Source: Candidatus Woesearchaeota archaeon (GTDB taxonomy: Archaea > Nanobdellota > Nanobdellia > Woesearchaeales > UBA11576). From it: a stretch of 48,288 nucleotides of DNA. Location: assembly GCA_018668595.1 (NCBI GenBank), contig JABJCP010000036.1:1-48288 (forward strand). Direction: 5' to 3'. A model generated the notes under the pieces. That model was not told where the DNA came from and did not search any database. It worked only from the letters and a program-made list of their open reading frames with translations. Each line of letters starts with the position of its first letter. The first letter of the stretch is position 1. The translations under genes were made by a program, and so were the position numbers. Below are positions 8,895 through 17,117 of this stretch, piece by piece.

Positions 8895-9536
8895 TTACTC
8901 ATTCTTCATATCTGTATACCAAGCAATAACCGGCATATTGTCTTGAAGTTTGTATTGGTTTTTTGAAACAACCTTTGCATTATCGCCTTCTCCTTCTGTC
9001 TGCAAATCTTCTAATGCATCTTCTAATGTTTTTCCTAAAAGAGGCGATAATGTTTTAATATAATGATTTGTTCCACGAGTTGCATCAACAATAGTATGTT
9101 CTCCATCATTCAAATACTGAATCAGTGTCTCTTCGACAGGTAAAGTTTTTACTGCGTCAATCCAAGCATTGTAAGATTTGTTTACTGCCTCTTCATCAGA
9201 TTGACTTTCTGTTTCAAAAACATGATAAACTGCTTTTTGTTTTTCAGAAAGCTTAATCATTCCATCAACTTCAGTAATTGCTCCAGATTTTACCAGCTCA
9301 TATAATGGGTTTATTCTTTCTTCAAACCCTTCTTTCACTTCTACAGTCATAAATCCATGAACTATTCCGTCAGAATCTTGAAATGTTGCAGCCCAATTTG
9401 ATCCAATCCCTAAAAAACCTCCTTGAAAATATGTATGCATTCTTGCAGGTTTAACAGTTTCTAATATTTGCTTAAATTCATCAACATCATGATAAATTAG
9501 TGCTTTTGTATCTAATCCATTTTGTTCTTGTACCAT
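8895..9536 (-). CDS. Hypothetical soluble protein
   Basis: 213 aa, unrecognised. Mixed alpha/beta composition and acidic. The N-terminal third has aromatic/glycine-rich strands (YFQGGFLGIGSNWAATFQD), followed by helices. No catalytic signature or membrane segment. The start is fixed by a strong GGAGGGG ribosome site about 12 nt before the ATG. The leader contains TTTTAGGGGTGTAAT, also found in near-identical form ahead of the 200-aa gene at 21514-22116, suggesting shared control. Function unknown. Confidence 0.75.
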   Translation of the reverse strand: MVQEQNGLDTKALIYHDVDEFKQILETVKPARMHTYFQGGFLGIGSNWAATFQDSDGIVHGFMTVEVKEGFEERINPLYELVKSGAITEVDGMIKLSEKQKAVYHVFETESQSDEEAVNKSYNAWIDAVKTLPVEETLIQYLNDGEHTIVDATRGTNHYIKTLSPLLGKTLEDALEDLQTEGEGDNAKVVSKNQYKLQDNMPVIAWYTDMKNE

Positions 9537-9567
9537 TTTGCTAGCCCCTCCGCCAATTCAATAATAA

Positions 9568-9583
9568 ATTACACCCCTAAAAC
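9568..9583 (-). promoter_or_regulatory. Leader motif TTTTAGGGGTGTAAT
   Basis: On the minus strand, the segment before the 213-aa gene reads TTTTAGGGGTGTAAT; the segment before the 200-aa gene (22148-22163) reads TTTTAGGGGTAGTAAT. Both lie 30-45 nt upstream of a Shine-Dalgarno-bearing start, near the expected transcription start. This may be a shared start-site or leader element; only two copies were seen. Confidence 0.3.
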
Positions 9584-9681
9584 ATATCTATTAATTAAAA
9601 AACAGCCCTTTCTTTAAAAGATTTTCGTTAAATTACCATTATAAAGTAGAAAACAATACGAGATTAAAATAAATAAGAATA

Positions 9682-9993
9682 TTATTCAACAATTCTCTTA
9701 ATCAAGTTCTCAACTTCACTAGCCAAAGTAACATCCTCTGACAAAACCTTAACCTCAACAATAGAATATTCTGGCTCAAATTCTTGCCAATGATTTATCT
9801 TTGCATCTTTGTATTGATAATTTGCAGTTCCATTTCTAAAATCTAATGGACTATTTCTACCTAAGAAAATAAAATCTTTATTGGCACCAACTTTCGTATG
9901 AAAATTATAAAACTCCCATTTTTCGCGTTCTTTTAATTCTTCTACAAAATCAATAAACAAAGGTTCGCTTTTTTTATATACTATATGCTCCAT
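9682..9993 (-). CDS. Hypothetical small protein
   Basis: 103 aa from the preferred start MEHIVYKK; an upstream ATG at 10005 would add four residues. The inner ATG is chosen because the TATA-like box (minus strand, 10017-10024) is 27 bp before it but only 15 bp before the outer one, and leaderless genes here keep 26-29 bp. Alpha/beta composition with many aromatic residues (WEFYNFHTK, INHWQEFEPEY). No recognised domain. It sits next to the NUDIX gene on the same strand but has its own promoter. Function unknown. Confidence 0.65.
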   Translation of the reverse strand: MEHIVYKKSEPLFIDFVEELKEREKWEFYNFHTKVGANKDFIFLGRNSPLDFRNGTANYQYKDAKINHWQEFEPEYSIVEVKVLSEDVTLASEVENLIKRIVE

Positions 9994-10016
9994 AACCACA
10001 TTCAAACGAAATTAAC

Positions 10017-10024
10017 ATATAAAC
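10017..10024 (-). promoter_or_regulatory. TATA box deciding the start of the 103-aa gene
   Basis: Minus-strand GTTTATAT centred 27 bp before the ATG at 9993. The spacing excludes the outer ATG at 10005 for a leaderless transcript. Confidence 0.45.
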
Positions 10025-10070
10025 TTTTAGTTTATAGAAGTTATACTTTCACAAACACAAAAAAATAAAA

Positions 10071-10487
10071 TCACAATAATTTATTAAAAAACAAATTATC
10101 CAAAACTTCATCATAAAAAAAAGACAACTCAAGCTTTTTTGCTTCAGAATAAGTAAGCCATTTACAATCTTCAACTTCATCAAAATCAAAACAAATTTCT
10201 CCTGAAAAATCTCCTAAAAATAAATGAGTTATGACTTTTCTATCATCAAGTTGCATTCCATATATTCCAAACAATGAACCAATATTAAATTCAAGTCCTG
10301 TTTCTTCATTTACTTCACGAACAGCAATTTCTTCAAAACTTTCTTCTTGATTGTCACGACGTCCTGCAGGACATCCCCAACATCCAGGAAACCTTGGCTC
10401 AGTAGATGCACGCTTACATAGAAGAATATTCTTAACACCATCAACTTCTTTAATTAATATTCCTCCTGCACTATCTATTGTTAACAT
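10071..10487 (-). CDS. NUDIX hydrolase
   Basis: 138 aa. Hydrolyses a nucleoside diphosphate linked to another group; the substrate cannot be read from sequence. The Nudix box is GRRDNQEESFEEIAVREV followed by NEETGL. The catalytic core REVNEETGL is perfect, and the stretch between the first Gly and the first Glu is one residue longer than the G-x5-E consensus. CWGCPAG before it is typical of MutT-like proteins. It is divergent from the histidine phosphatase gene with only 44 bp between the two ATGs; TATA-like ATTTTTTATAG lies about 27 bp upstream on this strand. Possibly a housecleaning enzyme. Confidence 0.92.
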   Translation of the reverse strand: MLTIDSAGGILIKEVDGVKNILLCKRASTEPRFPGCWGCPAGRRDNQEESFEEIAVREVNEETGLEFNIGSLFGIYGMQLDDRKVITHLFLGDFSGEICFDFDEVEDCKWLTYSEAKKLELSFFYDEVLDNLFFNKLL

Positions 10488-10531
10488 AAAAAATAAAAAG
10501 ATTATTAAACTATAAAAAATTAACTAAAATA

Positions 10532-11071
10532 ATGAAACTAATCCTTATCCGCCACGGTGAAACAAATGAATGTGCACAAAAGATAATGAAAGGCAGATTA
10601 GACGTATCTCTTTCTAAACAAGGAATTAAACAAGCTAAAATTCTCGGCGAGAAATTAAAAGATGAGAAAATTGATTTTATTTATTCTAGTCCATTAAAGC
10701 GAACTATTGAAACTGCAAAAGAAGTTGCTAAGTTTCACACCCACACACAAATTAAAATCAGCAAAGATTTAATTGACTGTGGTCTTGGACTCATGGAAGG
10801 TAAAACCAAAGCAGAACTCGGAATCAAAAAAGGAGAAAGACCTCCAAAACACCTTGTTGATTCATGCGAAGGATTTGAATCTATATTTAACAGAATTGAT
10901 AAATTCATAAAAAAAATAAAAAAAGAACATAATAAAGAAGATTTAATAGTAATAGTTGCTCATGGTTGCATCATGAAAGCATTCAATGCAGTAATTGAAA
11001 AAAAGAAACCAATAGATATTGCATTTATGAAACCAAGAAAACATACTGAAATAAATATTTATGAAATATAA
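10532..11071 (+). CDS. Histidine phosphatase (phosphoglycerate mutase-like)
   Basis: 179 aa. The catalytic signature LIRHGET is at residues 4-10; SSPLKRTIETA carries the second conserved Arg; and VAHGCIMKAF holds the second catalytic His near residue 147. The short length and lack of mutase-specific inserts favour a phosphatase of the CobC/GpmB-like branch rather than glycolytic phosphoglycerate mutase. The substrate is not deducible. It is divergent from the NUDIX gene through a very short shared promoter region, so the two could be co-regulated. Confidence 0.9.
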   Translation: MKLILIRHGETNECAQKIMKGRLDVSLSKQGIKQAKILGEKLKDEKIDFIYSSPLKRTIETAKEVAKFHTHTQIKISKDLIDCGLGLMEGKTKAELGIKKGERPPKHLVDSCEGFESIFNRIDKFIKKIKKEHNKEDLIVIVAHGCIMKAFNAVIEKKKPIDIAFMKPRKHTEINIYEI

Positions 11072-11090
11072 AAAAAAGATAATAAACTAA

Positions 11091-11861
11091 CTAACCACCT
11101 TCTCTCTCCTCCCAAAACAAAATCTTCTTCTCAAGATAATCAACCAAGTAAAAAAGCAATAAACCAGTTATTGATATCATTACTATTGCTCCAAACATCA
11201 TTATTGTTTCTAAGTAATAAGATGAATTTACAATTATATATCCTATTCCTCTTGATGCGCCTGTAAATTCAGCAATTGTTGCACCAACTATTGAAAATGT
11301 TGCAGATATTTTTAATGCAGGAAATAAATAAGGTAATGCTACAGGAAGTCTAAGTTTTAAAAAACAGTTCCAACGAGATGATGACATCACGTTAAATAAA
11401 TCAAGATGTTCTTGCGTTACTGCACTCAAGCCCTTTACAGTACCAATGAGTACGGGAAAATAACATATTATTGATGCCATTACTATTTTTGACCAAATTC
11501 CCGACCCAAACCACATTACAAGCAAGGGTGCTAATGCAATTACAGGTACTGCTTTAAACGCAATTGCATAAGGATAAAAAGATTTCTTCATCAATCTAGA
11601 ATAAGTAAATACAACTCCACACATAAAAGCTAAAACTCCTCCTAAAATAAAACCTGATACTGCTTCAAAAAAAGTTATCATTGTGTGATCTAATAAATAA
11701 GAAAAATTATTCAAAATAGAAACAAATATTTCAAATGGATTTGGCAATATTATATTATTAATATCAAATAAATAATCTACTAGTTGCCACAAACCAATAA
11801 ACAACACAAATGTTAAAGTAGGTGCTATTAATTGTTTAATTCTATTTTTTGTCGAACCCAT
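11091..11861 (-). CDS. ABC transporter permease, NitT/TauT/ThiX type
   Basis: 256 aa, membrane. Several hydrophobic segments, including FVLFIGLWQLVDYLF at the N-terminus and MMFGAIVMISITGLLLFYL near the end. The cytoplasmic EAA-like loop, FNVMSSSRWNCFLKLRLP, contacts the ATPase and matches the SsuC/TauC/ThiX permease branch. Its 5' end overlaps the ATPase gene by 34 nt, so the two are translationally linked. Together with the ATPase and the lipoprotein it forms a complete importer for a small organic solute; aliphatic sulfonates, taurine, nitrate-like ions or a thiamine precursor are family possibilities. The sequence does not choose among them. Confidence 0.92.
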   Translation of the reverse strand: MGSTKNRIKQLIAPTLTFVLFIGLWQLVDYLFDINNIILPNPFEIFVSILNNFSYLLDHTMITFFEAVSGFILGGVLAFMCGVVFTYSRLMKKSFYPYAIAFKAVPVIALAPLLVMWFGSGIWSKIVMASIICYFPVLIGTVKGLSAVTQEHLDLFNVMSSSRWNCFLKLRLPVALPYLFPALKISATFSIVGATIAEFTGASRGIGYIIVNSSYYLETIMMFGAIVMISITGLLLFYLVDYLEKKILFWEEREGG

Positions 11862-12571
11862 TTTACATATTCCTGAAATTCTTTTGTTATTTTCATATCA
11901 ACAGATCTTGGTCTTTTCAAATCCACAGTTACAATATCTTTTATTGATCCCGGTCTATCAGATAATATAATTATTTTATCTGAAAGAAGTATTGCTTCTG
12001 AAACAGAATGTGTAACAAATAAAACTGTCGGCCTCAACTTTCTCCAAATATTTAACAAATCAATATTGAGTTTATTTCTCATTAATTCGTCGAGTGATCC
12101 AAACGGTTCATCCATTAGTAAAACATTCGGACTCGTTATTAATGCTCGCGCTATTGCCACTCTTTGTTTCATCCCTCCTGAAAGTTCAAAAGGATAACAA
12201 TCTGTAAATTCATTTAAACCAACTAACTCCACAATAGAACTGACTGATTTTTTTGCTTTTTGTACATTTTTTATTTTTTGCAATTCTAATGGAAGAAATA
12301 TATTTTCTCTAACTGTTCTCCAAGGTAATAATACTGAATTTTGAAAAACTATACCTATTCTTTTTCCATTCTTTCCAACATATTCTATTTTTCCACTAGT
12401 GGGTTTAATTAAACCTGCACAAATTTTAAGTAGAGTTGTCTTCCCACAACCCGAAGGCCCAACAATACTTATGAACTCTCCTTTTTTGATTTCTAATGAA
12501 ATATTATTAAGCGCACAGACTTTGTTATTTTTTCCACTGTATATTTTTTTTAATTTAGTTATTTCTATCAT
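11828..12571 (-). CDS. ABC transporter ATPase, NitT/TauT/ThiZ type
   Basis: 247 aa. Walker A GPSGCGKTT (38-46), Q-loop FQNSVLLPW (76-84), signature LSGGMKQRVAIARAL (130-144), Walker B LLMDEPFGSLD (151-161) and H-loop VTHSVSEAI are all present, so the subunit should be active. Length and LLPWRTVRENI match the SsuB/TauB branch. It lies in the order binding protein-ATPase-permease, transcribed away from the TrmB-type regulator, and overlaps the permease gene by 34 nt. Confidence 0.95.
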   Translation of the reverse strand: MIEITKLKKIYSGKNNKVCALNNISLEIKKGEFISIVGPSGCGKTTLLKICAGLIKPTSGKIEYVGKNGKRIGIVFQNSVLLPWRTVRENIFLPLELQKIKNVQKAKKSVSSIVELVGLNEFTDCYPFELSGGMKQRVAIARALITSPNVLLMDEPFGSLDELMRNKLNIDLLNIWRKLRPTVLFVTHSVSEAILLSDKIIILSDRPGSIKDIVTVDLKRPRSVDMKITKEFQEYVKWVRQKIELNN

Positions 12572-12605
12572 TCTGCTCGCCTAACATATTTCTCCAATCA
12601 ATTAA

Positions 12606-13718
12606 TTAAATTTCTGCGTGTGCTTTTTCTAGTATTTCTGTAGTAAATGCATCGCTTAAATCAAATGGATTTTTTATTACTCCTTCTTCTTCTAATCTAG
12701 CATATGTTTCTTTCAAAATCTCCTCGCTAATATATCCAATTGGTAACTCTTTTGGATTGACAGTCACTTCATTATATAGCTTTAATTTTTCAAGTTCAAT
12801 TTCATAATTTAATTGATTATCTCTAGATATAATGCTTAATGTTGCTTCATCAGGATGTTCATTAGCATATTCTGTTGCTTTTATTATTGCTCTCATAAAG
12901 TTCTTTAGCATTTTAGGATTTTCTTCTAATATTTTTTCTGTTGTAAAAAAAGTATATCCATGAGTATTGATTCCATATTCATTAGGAATTATTATATTTA
13001 CATCAACATTTTTTGCAGGAAGTACTACTTCTGCAGGTATTCTAAACCACCATTGCGCATCGATTTGTCCTGCAAGTAGTTGATTTAACGATACTCCAAT
13101 GTCAACTTCTTCAACATCAACATTTTCTTTTCTAAATAAATTTCTTAGTACATCTGTCGATATATGTCCATAATAAAATCCTACTTTTTTTCCATCTAAT
13201 TGATCCACTCGAGTAATTCCTGATTCTTTTGTGGTTATTAAAACTGGAAAATCAGAATATCTATGATAAAGTGCAAATGCTTTTACAGAATGTCCTTTCG
13301 ATCTTGCAACAAGTAATGTATCTGGTCCTCCAATAAATCCTATCTCATCTTGTCCAGTTATTACCATTTTTATCGGGTTTGCTTCTGCAGATCCAAAATT
13401 ATAGGTTACGTCTAATCCTTCTTCTTCAAAATATCCTTTGTCTATTGCTAAATAAAATGGACCAAATCCTCCGTCGATAAATGGAATTGGTAATCGCACA
13501 GATATTTTTTCAACAGGTTCAATTGTTTTAGCAACCTTAGAATTTTTTAATGTTGCTGCACCACTAATCGGATGAGTTGATCGACTACTACAACCCATAA
13601 TAAAAATAAATAAAACTAATGTTACAATAAATAAAACTACTATTTTATTACTCAGATTATTTTTCAACTTATTTTTCGATTTATTATTAAATTTATTATT
13701 ATTATTATTAAATTTCAT
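12606..13718 (-). CDS. ABC substrate-binding lipoprotein, NMT1/THI5-like
   Basis: 370 aa from the preferred ATG at 13718. An open frame extends to 13895, but that would overlap the divergent regulator gene and its promoter; the chosen ATG follows a GGTGGT ribosome site and yields a proper lipoprotein. After an Asn/Lys-rich head comes a hydrophobic helix, VVLFIVTLVLFIFIMGC, whose Cys is the likely lipid anchor. The solute domain has PFIDGGFGPFYLAIDKGYF and AGQIDAQWWF, as in the NMT1/THI5/SsuA family. It captures the importer's substrate outside the membrane. The polar N-rich head before the signal helix (about 25 residues) is longer than usual. Confidence 0.9.
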   Translation of the reverse strand: MKFNNNNNKFNNKSKNKLKNNLSNKIVVLFIVTLVLFIFIMGCSSRSTHPISGAATLKNSKVAKTIEPVEKISVRLPIPFIDGGFGPFYLAIDKGYFEEEGLDVTYNFGSAEANPIKMVITGQDEIGFIGGPDTLLVARSKGHSVKAFALYHRYSDFPVLITTKESGITRVDQLDGKKVGFYYGHISTDVLRNLFRKENVDVEEVDIGVSLNQLLAGQIDAQWWFRIPAEVVLPAKNVDVNIIIPNEYGINTHGYTFFTTEKILEENPKMLKNFMRAIIKATEYANEHPDEATLSIISRDNQLNYEIELEKLKLYNEVTVNPKELPIGYISEEILKETYARLEEEGVIKNPFDLSDAFTTEILEKAHAEI

Positions 13719-13766
13719 ATTACCACCAAGTCTTGCTTTACAAAAGCAATATATTAAGAATTGCTC

Positions 13767-13778
13767 TCCAATATTGGA
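13767..13778. promoter_or_regulatory. 12-bp perfect palindrome, candidate TrmB-type operator
   Basis: TCCAATATTGGA reads the same on both strands. It lies in the 106-bp region between the divergent regulator and importer genes, 16 bp before the regulator's TATA box and beyond the importer's TATA-like stretch. This is the expected place for a TrmB-family site controlling both directions. Binding is inferred, not shown. Confidence 0.5.
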
Positions 13779-13794
13779 AAGTAGTATAGAAAGT

Positions 13795-13804
13795 TTTATA
13801 AATA
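13795..13804 (+). promoter_or_regulatory. TATA box of the TrmB-type regulator gene
   Basis: TTTATAAATA centred 26 bp before the ATG at 13825. It fixes the start at that ATG; an in-frame ATG at 13774 would lie upstream of the promoter. Confidence 0.6.
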
Positions 13805-13824
13805 AGAATATAATAATAGAATAT

Positions 13825-14559
13825 ATGAAAACAGAAATATTAGAAGACATGGGTCTAACTACTGCTGAAGCCAAGATATACTTAGCATTACTCAAATCAG
13901 GAAGTACTAAATCTGGAAAAATTATTGATTCTACTAAATTACAAAGCAGTACAGTTTATCACGTATTAGGATCCTTACTTGAAAAAGGTCTTGTTTCATA
14001 TGTATTACAAGGTAAAATTAAATATTTCCAAGCCACATCTCCTGAAAACTTTTTGAGTTTTTTAGACGAGAAAAAAAGAAAATTTTTAGAAATATTGCCT
14101 CAATTAAAAGAAATGGAAGATTTAAGCAAACAAAAACAAACTGCAAAAGTATATGAAGGATTTAATGGAGTACAAACCGCATTCAATGATATTTTAACAA
14201 CAATGAGTAAAGATGAAGAGTATTATTTTTTCCAAATCATGAAAAAAAAATTATTAGATGATAGAATAATTATGTTTTTTAAAAATTATCACATAAAAAG
14301 AGCAGAAAAAGGAATTAAAGTTAAAGGTCTTACATTAAGAAAGAGTAAAAATCTTGTAAATAATATTTTCAAAGGAATAAAAAATACCAAAATTAGATAT
14401 TTAGATGAATTTACACCTAGCGGAATTGTAATATACAACAATAAAGTAATAACTGTTGATTGGTCCAATATACCGACTGCAATAGTGATAGAAAGTGAAT
14501 CGATTTCAAATTCTTACAAAAAATTCTTTTTAGAAAAGTGGAAAAAAGCAAAACAGTGA
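13825..14559 (+). CDS. TrmB-family transcriptional regulator
   Basis: 244 aa from the ATG placed by the TATA box. The N-terminal winged helix is characteristic: LEDMGLTTAEAKIYLALL (about 6-23), recognition helix region TKLQSSTVYHVLGSLLEKGLV and wing KIKYFQATSPENFL. The C-terminal part (about 110-240) is a ligand- or dimer-type domain, KVYEGFNGVQTAFNDIL, typical of TrmB-like proteins. It is divergent from the ABC importer operon and shares with it a region containing a perfect palindrome, so it most likely represses or activates the importer and itself in response to the solute. No sugar-specific domain was recognised. Confidence 0.88.
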   Translation: MKTEILEDMGLTTAEAKIYLALLKSGSTKSGKIIDSTKLQSSTVYHVLGSLLEKGLVSYVLQGKIKYFQATSPENFLSFLDEKKRKFLEILPQLKEMEDLSKQKQTAKVYEGFNGVQTAFNDILTTMSKDEEYYFFQIMKKKLLDDRIIMFFKNYHIKRAEKGIKVKGLTLRKSKNLVNNIFKGIKNTKIRYLDEFTPSGIVIYNNKVITVDWSNIPTAIVIESESISNSYKKFFLEKWKKAKQ

Positions 14560-14631
14560 TTACTAATTTAACAATCTTACAAACAATAGAATATAACCAA
14601 TAAAACATCAAATCTAACTGTTTTAATCAAT

Positions 14632-15897
14632 TTACTTTTTCAAAGGATCTCTCAAATAAATCACATAATTTCCCTCATGTCTGCTTTTAGGAAAATATTT
14701 TATTGCGGCGTCTCTTATGTGCTCAGGTGTAACATCCGAAATATTTTTAAGATATTGTTCTAAAGTTATCTTATTATCAATTTGAAATTCAATAGCATTT
14801 ATACATCCAGAATTTGTTTCGAAAGTTTTAACAAAATTATAAAGACTTGTTTTTTTCACGTTTTCTAATTCAGCCACATTAACTAATTTTGTTCTTAATT
14901 TATTAAGTTCATCAAATATAATATCTATTGCTTTATTTTTATGTAGTGCTTGAATAGAACCACCCATATAAATCACTCCTTTATTCCTTGTTCCATCATA
15001 AAATGCTTGGGTGCTATACGCAAGACCATTTTTTTGACTGAGTTCTTTGAACAATTTTGAATTCGAAACTCCTCCTAATATTTTTACTAATAATCCCGTA
15101 GCATAACTATCAGTTTGATCTTTAGTTGGTCCAAATAAACTAATATTTAATTCTGCACTGCTATTATCAGGAAATTCTTTATTAAGAAGATCTAATGAAT
15201 GCATATGAAGTATTTGTTGTCCTTCTATGGGTTTGTTTCTTGGAAAATTAAATTTAATATTTTTTCCAGAACTTAACATTCCAAAATATTGTTCTATTAA
15301 TTCAGAAATATTTGCCGGTAGTGCTCCAACTAAAATAAGATCTGCATTAGATGGATTAAAACCTCTTGCATGAAAATTTTTGAATGTGCTCAATGATGCA
15401 GATTCTATAACTGATTCATTTCCTAAAATATTATATGCGTGCGGCGAATTTTTTCCATAAAATAAATTAACATAAGTTCTATTATCTTTAAAATTAACTT
15501 TGCTTTTATCATCTGCAATTTCTCTTAAAACTCTTTGCCTTTCTTGTTCAATATTTATTTTATTAAATGTTGGTTTAAATGCACTTTCAGAAATAAAATT
15601 AAGAAACAACGAAATATCTTCTGCAATTATTCCTCCTATAAGTTTAATATTATCCGAACCAGTAGCTGCATTATAATATCCAAAACTATCTCTAATTGAT
15701 TCGGATTGTGCAGGATTAAATTGTTTAGAACCTCCAGTCATTAGAAGATGTTCAAGAAAATGAGCCATTCCTTCTTCTCCAGATTCTTCATTTAACGCTC
15801 CATGCCACACTCTAAGTCTACCTGCAATTGTTTTTGTAGGCGTATTTTGTAAAGCGACAAGTAATCCATTATCTAATTTGTAGTGTTCATGATCCAT
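14632..15897 (-). CDS. M16-family zinc peptidase
   Basis: 421 aa, one N-terminal catalytic and one C-terminal M16 domain, like PqqL/mitochondrial processing peptidase-type subunits. The inverted zinc motif HFLEH is at residues 46-50 and the third ligand is probably Glu126 in RVLREIADD, 76 residues after the motif, the standard spacing. The C-terminal domain keeps KNGLAYSTQAFYDGT, matching the Arg/Tyr-type substrate-binding region. No signal peptide is visible. It stands alone with TATA-rich sequence upstream on its own strand (15932-15950). The enzyme should be active; whether it needs a partner subunit is unknown. Confidence 0.93.
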   Translation of the reverse strand: MDHEHYKLDNGLLVALQNTPTKTIAGRLRVWHGALNEESGEEGMAHFLEHLLMTGGSKQFNPAQSESIRDSFGYYNAATGSDNIKLIGGIIAEDISLFLNFISESAFKPTFNKINIEQERQRVLREIADDKSKVNFKDNRTYVNLFYGKNSPHAYNILGNESVIESASLSTFKNFHARGFNPSNADLILVGALPANISELIEQYFGMLSSGKNIKFNFPRNKPIEGQQILHMHSLDLLNKEFPDNSSAELNISLFGPTKDQTDSYATGLLVKILGGVSNSKLFKELSQKNGLAYSTQAFYDGTRNKGVIYMGGSIQALHKNKAIDIIFDELNKLRTKLVNVAELENVKKTSLYNFVKTFETNSGCINAIEFQIDNKITLEQYLKNISDVTPEHIRDAAIKYFPKSRHEGNYVIYLRDPLKK

Positions 15898-16204
15898 AAA
15901 TTTAACCCCCTGTCCCTTAAACCAACACGAGATTATAAAAATATATATCCTAAACTACCTAAAACCCCTATTTTCGCAAGATTTTATAAATTTGAAAAAT
16001 TCATCAATTGTTCATACTTTTGCCAATTCTTTATAAATATGCAAAATTATCTATAGAAAGGTTTAAAAACTTCGAAGTCTAGTATATTAATACTAATATC
16101 TAAAATTATATACAAAAAAATTATGAATTGGAAAAAAGAATCTTAACCAAAGTCAAATTTCACATTATTTAGAGGTAATTTATTAAGCAAAAAATAAACT
16201 AAAA
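15898..16204. other. Intergenic region between divergent genes
   Basis: 307 bp. The left end holds the M16 gene promoter (minus-strand TATA-rich run at 15932-15950). The middle has TTTATAAATA at 16031-16040 and other A+T-rich stretches. GAGGTAA at 16172 resembles a ribosome site but is 29 nt from the zinc-ribbon ATG, too far to serve it. No further gene is seen. Confidence 0.5.
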
Positions 16205-16366
16205 ATGGGAAAAGCAATCGATTTCTTCAACTCTACGAGCTATCTAGAACCTAAATGCCCAAATTGCGGCATCAAGATAGAGTGGGGTATAACAACTGAA
16301 TTCTGTGATGAGAAAGAAACTCAAGTTTGTTCCAAGTGTAAAACTGTTCTTGAAGAGATTCATTGA
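16205..16366 (+). CDS. Small zinc-ribbon protein
   Basis: 53 aa. Two C-x2-C knuckles, CPNC (residues 18-21) and CSKC (42-45), separated by 20 residues, make a classical zinc ribbon; an extra Cys stands at 34. The sequence between is WGITTEFCDEKETQ. An in-frame TAA stands two codons before the ATG, so the start cannot be further upstream. Such small ribbons often assist nucleic-acid or protein binding, but no family can be named. Translation gives one clean frame and the Cys spacing supports a real gene. Confidence 0.7.
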   Translation: MGKAIDFFNSTSYLEPKCPNCGIKIEWGITTEFCDEKETQVCSKCKTVLEEIH

Positions 16367-16543
16367 AAAAATTCCAAATTAGTTGAAAAAGTATCTAAAA
16401 TATCATATTCTAATTGAAAATATATACTATAAAACCAAAATTTCTCTAACTTTTCTGAAAATTCAAGTGTTTTTTTGAGGAAATACTTATTAATCAGAAA
16501 CTGTAGAAAAACAATAGAAACATTTAAATAAAATTAATACTAA

Positions 16544-16563
16544 TTAATATCTTATGATATCAA
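16544..16563. promoter_or_regulatory. Inverted repeat before the DUF4258/AbrB pair
   Basis: TTAATATC-TTAT-GATATCAA, 7 of 8 arm positions complementary, directly before the ATG at 16568 and downstream of the TATA-like CATTTAAATA at 16521-16530. This is the usual place for autorepression by an antitoxin. Confidence 0.4.
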
Positions 16564-16567
16564 TAAA

Positions 16568-16831
16568 ATGGACATATCAAACTACAATATCGAAATCAAA
16601 AATCACGCAGTTATTAGAGCAATACAAAGAGGAATAACTCCAGATATAGTCGAAGCAACAATTAAAGGTGGCAAACTTCAAAAATTTGGAAACAACAAAA
16701 TTAAATTCATAAAAAAATACAAAAAGTTCATTGTAATATGTATAGGGGAAATTGTTTGTGGAAAAATAAAAATTATAACAATAGAAACTAAAAATGAAAA
16801 AAGAAAAAAAATGTTCAGATTGTGGAACTAA
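16568..16831 (+). CDS. DUF4258-type putative toxin
   Basis: 87 aa. HAVIRAIQRGITPDIVEATI (about 13-32) is the hallmark of DUF4258, a small RelE/BrnT-like fold family often paired with antitoxins, followed by KFIKKYKKFIVICIGE strands. The next gene overlaps its end by 38 nt and encodes a zinc-finger/AbrB-type protein, which fits a type II toxin-antitoxin operon in toxin-first order. RNase activity is inferred from the family setting; no catalytic residues can be assigned from sequence. Confidence 0.75.
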   Translation: MDISNYNIEIKNHAVIRAIQRGITPDIVEATIKGGKLQKFGNNKIKFIKKYKKFIVICIGEIVCGKIKIITIETKNEKRKKMFRLWN

Positions 16832-17102
16832 AATGATAAAAGTATCTAGTAAAACTCCTGATGGAATAAGCTATAATTATTTTAAATGTTCAAAATGTGG
16901 AGAAGAAATTCTCAATATGAGCCAACTACATGAAGTTGCTGAAAAATATAGAAACATGAAAACATATCATGCAAAAATATCTAAATGGGGTTTAAGTCTT
17001 GGTTTGAGAATACCAAAAGAACTCGTTAAAAAATACAAATTTAAAGCAAACAAAGAAGTTACCATAATACCTGAAAAAGAAGGTCTGAAAATAATCACAT
17101 AA
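16794..17102 (+). CDS. Zinc-finger plus AbrB-type putative antitoxin
   Basis: 102 aa. The N-terminus is a YgiT/MqsA-like zinc finger with CSDC (7-10) and CSKC (32-35). The C-terminal half, KISKWGLSLGLRIPKELVKKY, is a SpoVT/AbrB (MazE-like) swapped-hairpin DNA-binding domain. The gene overlaps the DUF4258 gene by 38 nt in another frame, indicating tight co-expression. The zinc finger probably binds the toxin and the AbrB domain the promoter, where an inverted repeat is seen at 16544-16563. Roles are inferred from known zinc-finger antitoxins. Confidence 0.78.
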   Translation: MKKEKKCSDCGTKMIKVSSKTPDGISYNYFKCSKCGEEILNMSQLHEVAEKYRNMKTYHAKISKWGLSLGLRIPKELVKKYKFKANKEVTIIPEKEGLKIIT

Positions 17103-17117
17103 AAATTAAAAATCTAT

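Noticed and set aside
13719-13895. N-terminal extension of the ABC binding protein to 13895
   Set aside because: It would overlap the divergent regulator gene, run through the operator and TATA box, and precede the signal peptide with an unrelated hydrophobic stretch.
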